This document shows, piece after piece, positions 17,063-26,102 of a stretch of DNA of 46,022 bases. The DNA comes from an uncultured Clostridium sp. (GTDB lineage Bacteria; Bacillota; Clostridia; Clostridiales; Clostridiaceae). The first letter of the stretch is position 1. The number at the start of each line of letters is the position of its first letter. Both the position numbers and the translations under genes were made by a program. The notes under the pieces are model-generated. The model was given only the letters and a program-made list of their open reading frames with translations. It did not search any database and was not told the origin of the DNA. Location of the stretch: NCBI RefSeq assembly GCF_900769625.1, contig NZ_CAAGHK010000034.1:1-46022 (forward strand), written 5' to 3'.

Positions 17063-19240
17063 ATGAATTCTATAGAAAACAGATTAGCAGAAGAATTAGG
17101 AATAAAATTAGCTCAGGTTCAGAATGTAATAGGACTTTTAGATGACGGAAATACTGTTCCGTTTATTTCTAGATACAGAAAAGAAGTTACAGGAGGGCTT
17201 TCTGATGAGGTTTTAAGAAAGTTATCAGAAAGACTTATTTATTTAAGAAATCTTGAAGAAAGAAAAGTCGATGTAAAGAGGCTTATAGAAGAGCAGGAGA
17301 AGTTTACAGAAGAAATAGGCAGAGCATTAGATAGAGCTCAGACTCTTACTGAAGTTGAGGATATATACAGACCATATAAACCTAAAAAGAGAACAAGAGC
17401 TACAATTGCTGTGGCAAAGGGATTAAGCCCGTTAGCTGATCTCATTAAAGAAGGTAAATTCACAGGAAATATAGATGAAGAGGCTTCTAAATACATAAAT
17501 GAAGAAAAGGGAGTAGCTTCAAGTGAAGAGGCGATAAGTGGAGCACAGGACATTATTGCTGAAAGTATTTCTGATGAAGCAAAATACAGAAAGTATATTA
17601 GAAATCTAGTATTCAGAGAAGGAAAAATAGAATCAAAGGGAAGTAGTGAACAGCCAACGCCTTATGAAATGTATTATGATTACTCAGAAGATGTATTTAA
17701 GATACCTCCTCACAGAATTCTTGCAATAAACAGAGGTGAAAAGGAAAAGGTCCTTATTGTTAAAATAACTGTTAATGATGAAAAAGTTATAAGTTATCTT
17801 GAAAATAATATTCTTACAGGAAACAGCATAGCTGATGAAAAGTTAAAAGCAGCAATCAGAGATTCGTATAAGAGATTAATAGCACCATCAATAGAAAGAG
17901 AAATAAGAAATGAACTTACTGATAAAGGTGAAGAAGGAGCAATAAAGATATTCAAGGAAAATCTAAAGGCACTTCTTTTGCAGGCGCCGATAAAAGGAAA
18001 AGTTGTCATGGGATTTGACCCAGGTTTCAGAACAGGATGTAAGGTTGCGATACTGGATTCAACAGGGAAGTTCCTTGAAAATACAGCTGTTTATCCAACA
18101 CTGCCAAAGAAGGATGTTGAAGGTACTAAAAAGACGTTAAAGGCACTTATAGCAAAATATGATGTAGATGTTATCTCACTTGGCAATGGTACTGCATCGA
18201 GAGAATCAGAAGAAGTAATTGCAGAAATGATAAGTGAAATAAAGAAAGAAAGCGGAAAAGAACTTTCTTATGTGATAGTATCTGAAGCAGGAGCATCAGT
18301 ATACTCAGCATCTGAACTTGCAACAAAGGAATATCCTGATCTTGATGTTACTGTAAGAGGAGCAATATCAATAGGAAGAAGACTTCAGGATCCCCTTGCA
18401 GAGCTTGTAAAAATAGACCCAAAGGCAATCGGAGTTGGTCAGTATCAGCATGATGTGGCACCTAAAAAGCTTGAAGAATCATTAGCAGGAGTTGTTGAGG
18501 ATTCAGTTAATACTGTCGGTGTAGATTTAAATATTGCCACACCATCACTACTTACGCATATCTCTGGAATAAATGCAGCAATAGCAAAAAATATTGTTGA
18601 TTACAGAGATGAAACAGGTGGATTTACATCAAGAAAAGAGCTTCTTAAGGTAAAAAGACTAGGTCAGAAGGCATATGAACAATGTGCAGGTTTCTTAAGA
18701 GTTTCTGAAAGTAAGGAACCCCTTGATAATACATCTGTCCATCCAGAATCTTATGCAGCAGCTAAAAAGCTGATTGAAGTTCTTGGATACAACAAAGAAG
18801 ATCTTAAAAATAAAAATCTTAATGATATAGAAGAAAGAGCAGAGGCAAAAGGACTCCATAAATTAAGTGAAGAAGTAGAAGTTGGAGAACTTACATTAAA
18901 GGATATTATTAAGGAACTTAAAAAACCAGGAAGAGATCCAAGAGAAGAAATGCCAAAGCCGATTCTGAAAACAGGAATAATTGAAATGAAAGATTTAAAA
19001 CCTGGCATGGTTTTATCAGGAACAGTTAGAAATGTTTCTGATTTTGGTGCTTTTGTTGATATCGGAGTTCATCAAGATGGGTTAGTCCACAAGAGTCAGA
19101 TGGCTGACAGGTTTGTAAAGCATCCTTTAGATATAGTAAAAGTAGGAGATATAGTTAAAGTAGCTATATTAGAAGTTGATGAAAAGAGAAAGAGAATATC
19201 ACTTACAATGAAAAATATAAAGGAAGATGTAGAAGCATAA
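17063..19240 (+). CDS. tex: Tex-family S1 RNA-binding transcription accessory protein
   Basis: Tex is a conserved cytoplasmic nucleic-acid-binding protein related to eukaryotic Spt6, linked with transcription and RNA handling. The 725-residue product has the N-terminal helix-turn-helix region, a YqgF/RNase H-like domain beginning VVMGFDPGFRTGCKVAILD near residue 314, helix-hairpin-helix repeats (SGINAAIAKNIVDYR and KVKRLGQKAYEQCAGF, about 507-557), and a C-terminal S1 domain (GMVLSGTVRNVSDFGAFVDI to about 720). The ATG at 17063 follows GGAGGAAATT. Length and domain order are normal. Monocistronic. Confidence 0.95.
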   Translation: MNSIENRLAEELGIKLAQVQNVIGLLDDGNTVPFISRYRKEVTGGLSDEVLRKLSERLIYLRNLEERKVDVKRLIEEQEKFTEEIGRALDRAQTLTEVEDIYRPYKPKKRTRATIAVAKGLSPLADLIKEGKFTGNIDEEASKYINEEKGVASSEEAISGAQDIIAESISDEAKYRKYIRNLVFREGKIESKGSSEQPTPYEMYYDYSEDVFKIPPHRILAINRGEKEKVLIVKITVNDEKVISYLENNILTGNSIADEKLKAAIRDSYKRLIAPSIEREIRNELTDKGEEGAIKIFKENLKALLLQAPIKGKVVMGFDPGFRTGCKVAILDSTGKFLENTAVYPTLPKKDVEGTKKTLKALIAKYDVDVISLGNGTASRESEEVIAEMISEIKKESGKELSYVIVSEAGASVYSASELATKEYPDLDVTVRGAISIGRRLQDPLAELVKIDPKAIGVGQYQHDVAPKKLEESLAGVVEDSVNTVGVDLNIATPSLLTHISGINAAIAKNIVDYRDETGGFTSRKELLKVKRLGQKAYEQCAGFLRVSESKEPLDNTSVHPESYAAAKKLIEVLGYNKEDLKNKNLNDIEERAEAKGLHKLSEEVEVGELTLKDIIKELKKPGRDPREEMPKPILKTGIIEMKDLKPGMVLSGTVRNVSDFGAFVDIGVHQDGLVHKSQMADRFVKHPLDIVKVGDIVKVAILEVDEKRKRISLTMKNIKEDVEA

Positions 19241-19251
19241 AAGATAATTAG

Positions 19252-19280
19252 AAAGGCAGATTCATTATATCTGTCTTTTA
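19252..19280 (+). terminator. Terminator of tex
   Basis: AAAGGCAGA (19252-19260) pairs with TCTGTCTTT (19270-19278, one G-T pair), ending in a short T-run. Confidence 0.65.
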
Positions 19281-19429
19281 TAATGTCTAATTAAATTATT
19301 TATAATTATAAATAATTTAATTAGTTGATTGGCGTGCAATATTTTTTTAGGATAAACTTTAATGATGTTTTCTGAGTTATTAATCTGATTATTAAAATAA
19401 GAGAAATATGATAAGATGGAGGAGAGAAT

Positions 19430-20350
19430 ATGGATAGAGAAAAATTTTATACGAATAGAAGAAATATAGTTCTTCTTGCTACTTTATGCTGTATTTTATG
19501 GGGGAGTGCCTATCCTGCAATTAAGGGAGGTTATACTTTATTTAATATAGCAGGAAATGATATACCAAGCAAGCTTATTTTTGCAGGTTATAGATTTGCA
19601 TTAGCTGGTATTATAGTATTAGCAGTACAGATAGCAAATAAGCAAAACATATTTATAATAAAGGGAAAGCTAATAGGACAGGTAATTTTATTAGGCTTTT
19701 GTCAAACAACCCTTCAATATATATTTTTCTATGTAGGACTTTCTTATACAACAGGAATCAGAAGTTCAATAATCAATGGAACTGGAGCATTCTTTAGTAT
19801 TTTACTGGCACATTTTATTTATAAAAATGACAGGCTTAATTTAAATAAAGTAATCGGATGTATTATTGGATTTATTGGTGTAATAATTGTAAACCTTAAT
19901 GGTGAATCATTTTTTGCAAATTCGTTTTCAATTGAAGGAGAAGGATTTGTAATGCTGGCAGCATTTATATTATCAGCAGCATCGATTTATGGTAAGAAGA
20001 TAACTCAAAATCAGGATGCTTCAACTATAACTGGTTATCAGTTATTTATTGGCGGATTAGTTCTTTTAGCATCTGGATATATATTTGGCGGAAACTTAAC
20101 AGGTTTTACTTTCAAATCAATAAGTCTGCTTTTATATATGGCACTTCTTTCATCAGTAGCTTTTGTAGTATGGACACAGCTATTGAAGTATAATAAAGTC
20201 GGAATTATATCAGTATTTAATTTTTTGATTCCGATTTTTGGAAGTCTGTTATCAGCAATTTTCCTCAGAGAAAATATTTTCGATATTAAGATATTTATAT
20301 CTTTAATTTTTGTATGTGCAGGAATTTACATGGTATATAGAACAAAATAA
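19430..20350 (+). CDS. EamA/DMT-superfamily transporter
   Basis: The 306-residue product has ten predicted transmembrane helices built from two EamA repeats, the normal layout of drug/metabolite transporters. Typical features are ILWGSAYPAIKGG in helix 1 and the end-of-repeat stretch GCIIGFIGVIIVNLNGE. It has a short polar N terminus (MDREKFYTNRRN). The ATG at 19430 follows GGAGGAGAGA. It stands alone with its own terminator, so the substrate cannot be inferred; relatives export amino acids and other metabolites. Confidence 0.88.
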   Translation: MDREKFYTNRRNIVLLATLCCILWGSAYPAIKGGYTLFNIAGNDIPSKLIFAGYRFALAGIIVLAVQIANKQNIFIIKGKLIGQVILLGFCQTTLQYIFFYVGLSYTTGIRSSIINGTGAFFSILLAHFIYKNDRLNLNKVIGCIIGFIGVIIVNLNGESFFANSFSIEGEGFVMLAAFILSAASIYGKKITQNQDASTITGYQLFIGGLVLLASGYIFGGNLTGFTFKSISLLLYMALLSSVAFVVWTQLLKYNKVGIISVFNFLIPIFGSLLSAIFLRENIFDIKIFISLIFVCAGIYMVYRTK

Positions 20351-20353
20351 TAT

Positions 20354-20398
20354 AAAAAATGCTTTGTTTTATCAGAAAATAAAGCATTTTTTATATTT
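20354..20398 (+). terminator. Terminator of the EamA transporter gene
   Basis: AAAAATGCTTT and AAAGCATTTTTT form a stem around a long loop and end in TTTTTTATATTT. Confidence 0.75.
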
Positions 20399-20400
20399 AA

Positions 20401-20690
20401 GGTAGTAAATTTATAAGTGAGAAGGATAAGAAAATCAGCGATGTTTTAAATGAAGTTATAAATAACAATCAGTCAATAAATAATAATGAGATAATAAATA
20501 AGATAGATATAACAGAGCACATTACAATTGAGCATGAAAATGAACTAGGCAACAAAAGAATGCTTAATCTTGAGAGAAGGACGAAGAATGATACTGTTTT
20601 AAATATATGTGAAAGTCTTAATTAATTTGTTGATGAGATAAATAATGAAAAAACAGATGTTTTTTTATATTTAATCATAAACTGTAATAA
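20401..20690 (+). pseudogene. Decayed coding remnant, family unknown
   Basis: From 20401 the plus strand reads 74 codons without a stop (KFISEKDKKISDVLNEV, later ITIEHENELGNKRMLNLERR and LNICESLN) up to TAA 20623-20625, then in the same frame FVDEINNEKTDVFLYL. The first stretch has no start codon and no ribosome binding site, and the same frame continues after the stop with protein-like composition. It looks like the remains of a longer charged, helical protein that lost its front and gained a nonsense codon. No family was recognised. Confidence 0.4.
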
Positions 20691-20755
20691 TATATATCAA
20701 AATTGAAATACTATAAGTGAAAGTATATTTTATTTGAAATTATATAAATATATCA

Positions 20756-20784
20756 TTGAATTATTAGAAATATATGCATATAAT
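20756..20784 (+). promoter_or_regulatory. Promoter of the FMN riboswitch-ribU transcript
   Basis: TTGAAT (20756-20761) and TATAAT (20779-20784) are 17 bases apart, about 22 bases before the aptamer. Confidence 0.65.
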
Positions 20785-20805
20785 TATATGTATAAAATAA
20801 AATAT

Positions 20806-20913
20806 ATCTTCAGGGCAGGGTGAAAATCCCTACTGGCGGTACAGCCCGCGAGCTATTTTCAGCAGATTCGGTGTAATTCCGAAGCCAACAGTATAGTCTG
20901 GATGAGAGAAGGT
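20806..20913 (+). promoter_or_regulatory. FMN riboswitch (RFN element)
   Basis: The RFN core is plain: CAGGGCAGGGTGAAAATCCC, ACTGGCGGT, AGCCCGCGAGC, then CAGATTCGGTG, ATTCCGAAGCC and ACAGTATAGTCTGGATG. P1 closes between ATCTTC (20806-20811) and GAAGGT (20908-20913). It precedes a terminator and ribU, so FMN should shut down riboflavin uptake. Confidence 0.97.
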
Positions 20914-20952
20914 AACCTATTAGTAATATGTTTTTTTGTGTTTGTATTTTTG

Positions 20953-20986
20953 CCCTGATGTTTTTGCATCAGGGTTTATTTTATTT
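20953..20986 (+). terminator. FMN riboswitch terminator
   Basis: CCCTGATG (20953-20960) pairs with CATCAGGG (20967-20974), followed by TTTATTTTATTT. It lies between aptamer and ribU. Confidence 0.9.
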
Positions 20987-20987
20987 A

Positions 20988-21095
20988 GTTAACAGTTAAG
21001 GGTAAAATTCCTGAAAGAGATTTATAAAGATAATAAATACAGTTATTTCAAATGAAGATCCACCTTAACTTTAAATTGATAACTATGAATCGCAT
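20988..21095. repeat. Degenerate palindromic intergenic repeat, family 1 (ribU leader copy)
   Basis: AGTTAACAGTTAAGGGTAAA at the left and the reverse complement of its type, CTTAACTTTAAATTGATAACT, at the right bracket about 70 AT-rich bases. It lies in the ribU leader between the riboswitch terminator and the gene. Confidence 0.45.
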
Positions 21096-21156
21096 CAGCA
21101 CATGAGACCATACAACTGATAAGATACCCAAAGAAGATAATTTTGGGAGGCAGATT

Positions 21157-21732
21157 ATGAATAATAGAACAAACAAGCTTATTAAAATTTCTTTATTGTC
21201 AGCAATAGCACTAATACTTATGTATTTCGATTTTCCAGTAGTACCGATATTCCCATGGCTTAAGATTGATTTAAGTGATGTACCAGCATTATTAGGTGCT
21301 TTTGGTTTTGGACCTCTTGTTGGAATAACTATCGAATTAATAAAAAATTTATTATATTTCTTTATAAAGGGAAGCAGTATTGCAGGAGTAATGGCAAACC
21401 TTATTGTAGGTTCAGCATTAATTTTACCCGCAGGATTAATTTATCATAAGAACAAGAGTAAAAAGACTGCGATTTTAGGAATGATAGCAGGAGCTGTATT
21501 TATGGAAGTTGCAGGGGTATTGGCTAATGTGTATATATTACTCCCTCTATATGGAATGCATATGTCACCAGAGGAATTAACTAAATATGTTACTGTAGGA
21601 TTGCTACCTTTCAATGGAATTAAAGCATTGATGGTAAATGTATTAACATATTTCTTGTATAAGAGAGTATCAGTATCTATATTCAAGACAGAGCCTAATT
21701 TTGGATCAGTCATTGATAAGAAAACAGTATAA
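21157..21732 (+). CDS. ribU: Riboflavin ECF transporter substrate-binding subunit
   Basis: RibU is the S component that binds riboflavin in the membrane and works with the shared ECF module (EcfA, EcfA', EcfT), which is not in this window. The 191-residue product has about six transmembrane helices and the family's N-terminal pattern (LIKISLLSAIALILMYFDFP, then FPWLKIDLSDVPALLGAFGF near 30-50). The ATG at 21157 follows GGGAGG. The FMN riboswitch upstream strongly supports the substrate. Confidence 0.95.
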   Translation: MNNRTNKLIKISLLSAIALILMYFDFPVVPIFPWLKIDLSDVPALLGAFGFGPLVGITIELIKNLLYFFIKGSSIAGVMANLIVGSALILPAGLIYHKNKSKKTAILGMIAGAVFMEVAGVLANVYILLPLYGMHMSPEELTKYVTVGLLPFNGIKALMVNVLTYFLYKRVSVSIFKTEPNFGSVIDKKTV

Positions 21733-21742
21733 AAGATTTAAA

Positions 21743-21793
21743 AGATAGAAAATATGATTTTCAGATAGAAAATACGATTTTCTATCTTTTTTT
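21743..21793 (+). terminator. Terminator of ribU with tandem stem duplication
   Basis: AGATAGAAAAT / ATTTTCTATCT (21763-21787) is followed by six Ts. The 20 bases before it (21743-21762) are a near-exact direct copy of 21763-21782 (one difference), so a second, competing hairpin can form. Confidence 0.75.
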
Positions 21794-21900
21794 ATTAATA
21801 AATATTTAATATGATAGAAAAATGTGTATAAATTAGGAATGATATGATATCATTAATGTGTAATGAATTATTATGTAAAATGATTTTCGGGGGGATAATT

Positions 21901-23037
21901 ATGCAATTGAGAAGAAGGCTAATAAAAGTATTTCTAATGTGTTTAATACCTGTATTAGCATTAGGTGGATGTGGTAAAAGCAGCATCAGTGAAAATGATA
22001 CAGATAATGATTTGACTGTTTATGAGCTTGATAAGTATGAAGAGGATTTTCAAAATTTAAGTACAAAGTCAAAGAAAAATACAGGAGAGAAAGTTATTAT
22101 TGGTTTTTCACTGGATTCATTAAAAGAACCTATATGGAAGATAAATAAAAGAGAATTTATTGTCAAGGCAAATGAACTTGGTGCAGAAGTTAGGGTAGCA
22201 CAGGCAAATAGTGATGATAATGTTCAGCTGTCTCAGATAGATAAGTTTATTTCAGAGGGGGTAAATGTATTAGTTGTAGCACCTCATGATGGAGAAATAT
22301 GTGCTGAGGCAGTAGAAAAGGCACATAAAGCAGGAATAAAAATTGTAGCTTATGACAGATTGATTAAAAACAGTGATGTTGATTTATATGTGGCAATAGA
22401 TAACTATAATGTAGGGGTACTTCAGGCGGAAGAAATGCTTAGAAATGTTTCAAGTGGAAATATTGCATATGTTGGAGGATCAGAGGCTGATAATAATGCA
22501 CTTCTATTTAGACAGGGAGCAATAGATACTTTAGATAAGCATAAAGATTCAATTAACATTATTATGGATAAGTATTCTAAAGACTGGAAAGCTGAAGAGG
22601 CATATAATAATGTAACTGACCTTTTAAATCAGAATACTGATATTAATGGAATTATCTGCGCAAATGATGGAACAGCATCAGGAGCAATTGCTGCCTTAGG
22701 AAATTTCGGTCTGGCAGGAAAGATACCTGTAACAGGACTTGATTCAGAATTAGCAGCATGTCAGAGAATAGTGGCAGGTACACAGCTTATGACTATTTAT
22801 AAACCTACAAAGCAGATAGCAGAAAAAGCAGCGGAACTTGCTATAAAGCTGGCAAAGGGAGAACGTGTAGATACCAACTCAACAATTGATAATGGCAGAA
22901 TTCAGGTACCAGCATATTATATAGATCCAGTTGTTGTAACAAAAGATAATATGATGGATACAATAATTAAAGATGAATTTCATGATTATGATGATGTATA
23001 TAAAAACATTCCAGAAAATGAAAGACCAAAAAGGTAG
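21901..23037 (+). CDS. XylF-like sugar-binding lipoprotein
   Basis: The 378-residue product is a periplasmic-binding-protein type 1 lipoprotein. It starts at ATG 21901 after GGGGGG, with a signal peptide and lipobox LALGGC. It matches the D-xylose-binding protein XylF along its length: WKINKREFIVKANELGA, QANSDDNVQLSQIDKFI, VAPHDGEI, KIVAYDRLI, CANDGTASGAI, GTQLMTIYKP and a C-terminal KDEFHDYDDVY. Unlike usual xylF genes it has no ABC ATPase or permease beside it; 11 bases later comes a chemoreceptor gene. It is probably a receptor-delivery protein for xylose or a related sugar. An ATG at 21844 in the same frame is too far from the signal peptide. Confidence 0.85.
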   Translation: MQLRRRLIKVFLMCLIPVLALGGCGKSSISENDTDNDLTVYELDKYEEDFQNLSTKSKKNTGEKVIIGFSLDSLKEPIWKINKREFIVKANELGAEVRVAQANSDDNVQLSQIDKFISEGVNVLVVAPHDGEICAEAVEKAHKAGIKIVAYDRLIKNSDVDLYVAIDNYNVGVLQAEEMLRNVSSGNIAYVGGSEADNNALLFRQGAIDTLDKHKDSINIIMDKYSKDWKAEEAYNNVTDLLNQNTDINGIICANDGTASGAIAALGNFGLAGKIPVTGLDSELAACQRIVAGTQLMTIYKPTKQIAEKAAELAIKLAKGERVDTNSTIDNGRIQVPAYYIDPVVVTKDNMMDTIIKDEFHDYDDVYKNIPENERPKR

Positions 23038-23048
23038 GGGGATAAAAT

Positions 23049-24761
23049 ATGAGTAATAATATAATTAGAGATTTAAGTATTAAGAAAAAAATGATTTTAT
23101 CCTTTGGAATAGTGATACTGATATTATTTACAGCAAATATATTATCAATATATAGAATTTATAGTTATAACCAACAGTACAAACTACTGATTGATAATAC
23201 ATCAAATGAAAGCAGATTAAAAGAGCTGGCTAAAACAATGATTGAAAATACTAGTGATATTATCAGTAGTGGTAAGGATGAGGAAATAAATAAGTTTAAT
23301 GATACTTGGAATGAAATAGAAAGTATATGTGCTCAATTAGATAATTCAATAGTATCGGATGAAAGCAGGCTCAGTTATAATGTTTTTAAGAATGTACTTA
23401 TAAATACAAAGATAGACTGTAATAATGCTATTATTTATAATAAAAATACTGAAACAGCTATAAAATCAGCAGATTATTATAATTCAGCAGAACAGAAATT
23501 ACAGTATATTGATTTAGATAATGGAGAACTTCTTTCAAATGAAATTAGTTATATGAACCAAGTTAAGAGAGATATGGAAAGTTCTTTTAACAAGACATTG
23601 ATGGTTTCCATAATTTTAATTATGCTTCTTTCAATATGTGCATTTATTTATGCAGTGAGATTTTCAGGTGGTATAAGCAGAAAGATATCTGCTTTAAAAG
23701 ATATAGCTGAGGATATCGCAAGCGGAAACCTTGCATATAAATACAATGAAGGAAACAGTGAAACAGCATGTACTAAGGATGAATTAAATGTGCTTGAAGA
23801 TACTTTCATGAATATGAAAAAGTCACTTAATTTAATTATAAGTTCTGTAAGGGAAAGTGCGGTAAGTGTAACAAAGGCATCATCAAATTTATCTGTTAAT
23901 ATGCAGCAGAGCAAGAGTGCCAATGATGTAGTTGTTGAGGCTATCAATTCAGTTAATGAAATAGCATCAGTTCAGTCAGGAAGAATAGGAAACGCATTTT
24001 CGCAGATAGAAGATGTTAGTTTGAAAATCAGAAATACAGTAGATAATATAAGCAGTCTTAAGGAAAAAGTGAATCTAGCAAATAATAATACAAACACAGG
24101 AAAACGAACTTTATATAATGTGATAAGTCAGATAAATGATATTAATAAATCTCTTTATAACTTCAAGGAAGAGGCAAAAGCATTAAATGACAATTCAGAG
24201 AAGATTGGACAAGTAGTTCAGATGGTAGGAGCAATAGCAGAGCAGACAAATCTTTTAGCACTTAATGCATCAATAGAAGCCGCACGTGCAGGTGAAGCAG
24301 GAAAAGGATTTGCCGTGGTAGCAGAAGAAGTTAAGAAATTAGCAGAACAGAGCCAGAAGGCAACATATGAAATTGGTACAATAATAAAGGAAATTCAGCT
24401 TGCAACTAATAAGATTTATGAAGATACAGAAACAAGCTCATCTCAAATTGAAAAGAGCAACAGCCTTGCCGATACTGTTGTTAATACCTTTGAGGAAATT
24501 TATAAATCAAATAATGAAATTGCTCAGGGAACAGAAAACATCATTGATTTCATTGAGGAGTTTTCTGGAAGAATAAGTAGTATCAATGAAGCAATGGAGT
24601 CTATAAACAGAGATACTGAAAAATTATCTGAAGATAGTGAAAATTCATCAGCAGTTACAGAGGAACAGCTTGCCGTAATAGATGAAGTTTCATCACAGGC
24701 ATTACAGTTAGAAGAAATGGCAGAAATTTTAAATAATTCAGTGGAAAAATTCACTTTATAA
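23049..24761 (+). CDS. Methyl-accepting chemotaxis protein
   Basis: The 570-residue chemoreceptor has a transmembrane helix at about 16-36, a helical extracellular sensor region (about 37-180), a second transmembrane helix (about 182-202), a HAMP domain (about 203-270) and a long cytoplasmic coiled coil with the signalling tip IAEQTNLLALNASIEAARAG then GEAGKGFAVVAEEVKKLAEQ. It is co-transcribed with the XylF-like gene. The simplest reading is that the sugar-loaded lipoprotein docks on this receptor's outer domain and signals through CheA/CheW, encoded elsewhere. Confidence 0.93.
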   Translation: MSNNIIRDLSIKKKMILSFGIVILILFTANILSIYRIYSYNQQYKLLIDNTSNESRLKELAKTMIENTSDIISSGKDEEINKFNDTWNEIESICAQLDNSIVSDESRLSYNVFKNVLINTKIDCNNAIIYNKNTETAIKSADYYNSAEQKLQYIDLDNGELLSNEISYMNQVKRDMESSFNKTLMVSIILIMLLSICAFIYAVRFSGGISRKISALKDIAEDIASGNLAYKYNEGNSETACTKDELNVLEDTFMNMKKSLNLIISSVRESAVSVTKASSNLSVNMQQSKSANDVVVEAINSVNEIASVQSGRIGNAFSQIEDVSLKIRNTVDNISSLKEKVNLANNNTNTGKRTLYNVISQINDINKSLYNFKEEAKALNDNSEKIGQVVQMVGAIAEQTNLLALNASIEAARAGEAGKGFAVVAEEVKKLAEQSQKATYEIGTIIKEIQLATNKIYEDTETSSSQIEKSNSLADTVVNTFEEIYKSNNEIAQGTENIIDFIEEFSGRISSINEAMESINRDTEKLSEDSENSSAVTEEQLAVIDEVSSQALQLEEMAEILNNSVEKFTL

Positions 24762-24814
24762 AACTAAAGAAAGATTAAAGCATATAAGGGATAGTAGAAT
24801 AAATCAGTGAAGTC

Positions 24815-24850
24815 AACAGGCAAATTTGCATAAAAACAAATCTGCCTGTT
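24815..24850 (+). terminator. Hairpin after the chemoreceptor gene
   Basis: AACAGGCA (24815-24822) pairs with TGCCTGTT (24843-24850), with further ATTTG/CAAAT pairing inside. It has a weak U-run; the next hairpin is the stronger stop. Confidence 0.55.
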
Positions 24851-24865
24851 ATTCTATCTATTAAA

Positions 24866-24917
24866 AATAAAAGTCTTAATTTTATCTAAATTAATGATAA
24901 GATTAAGACTTTTTTTA
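24866..24917. terminator. Bidirectional terminator between chemoreceptor and rimI
   Basis: AAGTCTTAAT (24871-24880) and ATTAAGACTT (24902-24911) form the stem; Ts follow on the plus strand and TTTTATTTTTAA on the minus strand, so it serves both convergent operons. Confidence 0.8.
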
Positions 24918-24937
24918 ATTTCTATATTAAATTTAAT

Positions 24938-25384
24938 TTATTGGTCAAGCTTTTTCCACATCAGCAAGGCATCTTCTTTATTATCCTGATAATAACCTTT
25001 TCGTATTCCATCAATTTTAAAGCCATGCTTTTCATAAAGAGATATAGCTGGTTTGTTGCAAGCTCTCACTTCTAATGTATAGGCAGTACAGTTTTCGTTA
25101 TCACAGTAGTTAAGCATCGTTTCAATAAGTTTTGAGGCGATTCCAAGTTTTCTGTAATCAGGATGTACTGCTACATTTGTTATATGCGATTCATCAACGA
25201 TAATCCATGTTCCTACAAATCCTACAACCTTGTCATCAATTCTGGCTACAAAATATCTGGCAAGTGAATTGCTCAGTTCCTGTTCATATGATGCTCTGCT
25301 CCAAGGTGAAGAAAAGCTGAGATTGCTTATCTCTAAAACATCATCAATATCTTTTTCTTCCATAAGATTAACAATGACATTCAT
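24938..25384 (-). CDS. rimI: Ribosomal protein S18-alanine N-acetyltransferase
   Basis: RimI is a GNAT acetyltransferase that acetylates the N terminus of ribosomal protein S18. The likely start is ATG 25384 (MNVIVNLMEE, 148 residues) after AAAGGA; ATG 25408 in the same frame is the alternative. Typical features are SFSSPWSRASYEQEL, the acetyl-CoA loop VHPDYRKLGIASKLIETML and the end LEVRACNKPAISLYEKHGF. It overlaps the end of tsaB, giving the normal tsaE-tsaB-rimI order on the minus strand. Confidence 0.93.
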   Translation of the reverse strand: MNVIVNLMEEKDIDDVLEISNLSFSSPWSRASYEQELSNSLARYFVARIDDKVVGFVGTWIIVDESHITNVAVHPDYRKLGIASKLIETMLNYCDNENCTAYTLEVRACNKPAISLYEKHGFKIDGIRKGYYQDNKEDALLMWKKLDQ

Positions 25385-26102
25385 TTTTAAGCTGCATCCT
25401 TTGCTCATATTCTCTTTCAGCCTGAGGCTTCTTTAAATAAAATGGAGTAGAGTTTGAATCATCACATACACCGTTTTTCAATAAGATGCTTCCTAACTCA
25501 CCTAGAGAAGAAGCACGCACAAGATTTAAGTGATTAGGAGGGAAATAAGCTTCTGGACAGTTTTCAATCAGGTAGTTCTTATATTTATCTAACCCATCTC
25601 CGATAAACATTACTTTTTCATTTTTAGATTTAATTAATTCGACAAGCTCATCTAAATCTAAAGCAGAGTAATCAGTAAGTTTTTCAAGAGATACTTCTTT
25701 TGTTTGAGGATCTACTGCTGATTTATAAAGGCATGTATAAACGCTGTTTCTTAAAGCATCCATCATGGGGCATATAAGTCCGTCAAATTCACCAGCACTG
25801 AAAGCAAGAGCATCAAGACTTGATATGCTTACATAAGGTTTATTGCTTCCAAAGCTTAGTCCTTTTATTGTTGCCATTCCAATTCTAAGACCAGTAAATG
25901 AACCAGGACCTTTTGAAACAACATATCCATTAATATCTTTTACAGTAAGATTATTGTATTTTAATATGTCTTCAATAACACCCATTAAAACAACTGAGTG
26001 TTCTCTTTTATCATTTAATGTAATTTCACTTAATAACTTTTCATCTTTCATCAAAGCAACAGTGGCGACTTTTGATGAAGAATCTACAGCTAATGTAATC
26101 AT
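25368..26102 (-). CDS. tsaB: tRNA threonylcarbamoyladenosine synthesis protein TsaB
   Basis: TsaB is the inactive ASKHA-fold partner of TsaD in making t6A37 on tRNAs that read ANN codons. The 244-residue product starts MITLAVDSSSKVATVALM and carries the family signature SKGPGSFTGLRIGMATIKGL near residue 64. Its start overlaps the end of tsaE by 4 bases, and rimI overlaps its end, so the three genes are one coupled operon. Length is normal. Confidence 0.95.
   Translation of the reverse strand: MITLAVDSSSKVATVALMKDEKLLSEITLNDKREHSVVLMGVIEDILKYNNLTVKDINGYVVSKGPGSFTGLRIGMATIKGLSFGSNKPYVSISSLDALAFSAGEFDGLICPMMDALRNSVYTCLYKSAVDPQTKEVSLEKLTDYSALDLDELVELIKSKNEKVMFIGDGLDKYKNYLIENCPEAYFPPNHLNLVRASSLGELGSILLKNGVCDDSNSTPFYLKKPQAEREYEQRMQLKNECHC

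Noticed and set aside
21844..21900. N-terminal extension of the XylF-like lipoprotein
   Set aside because: It would put 19 extra residues before a normal signal peptide; GGGGGG points to ATG 21901.
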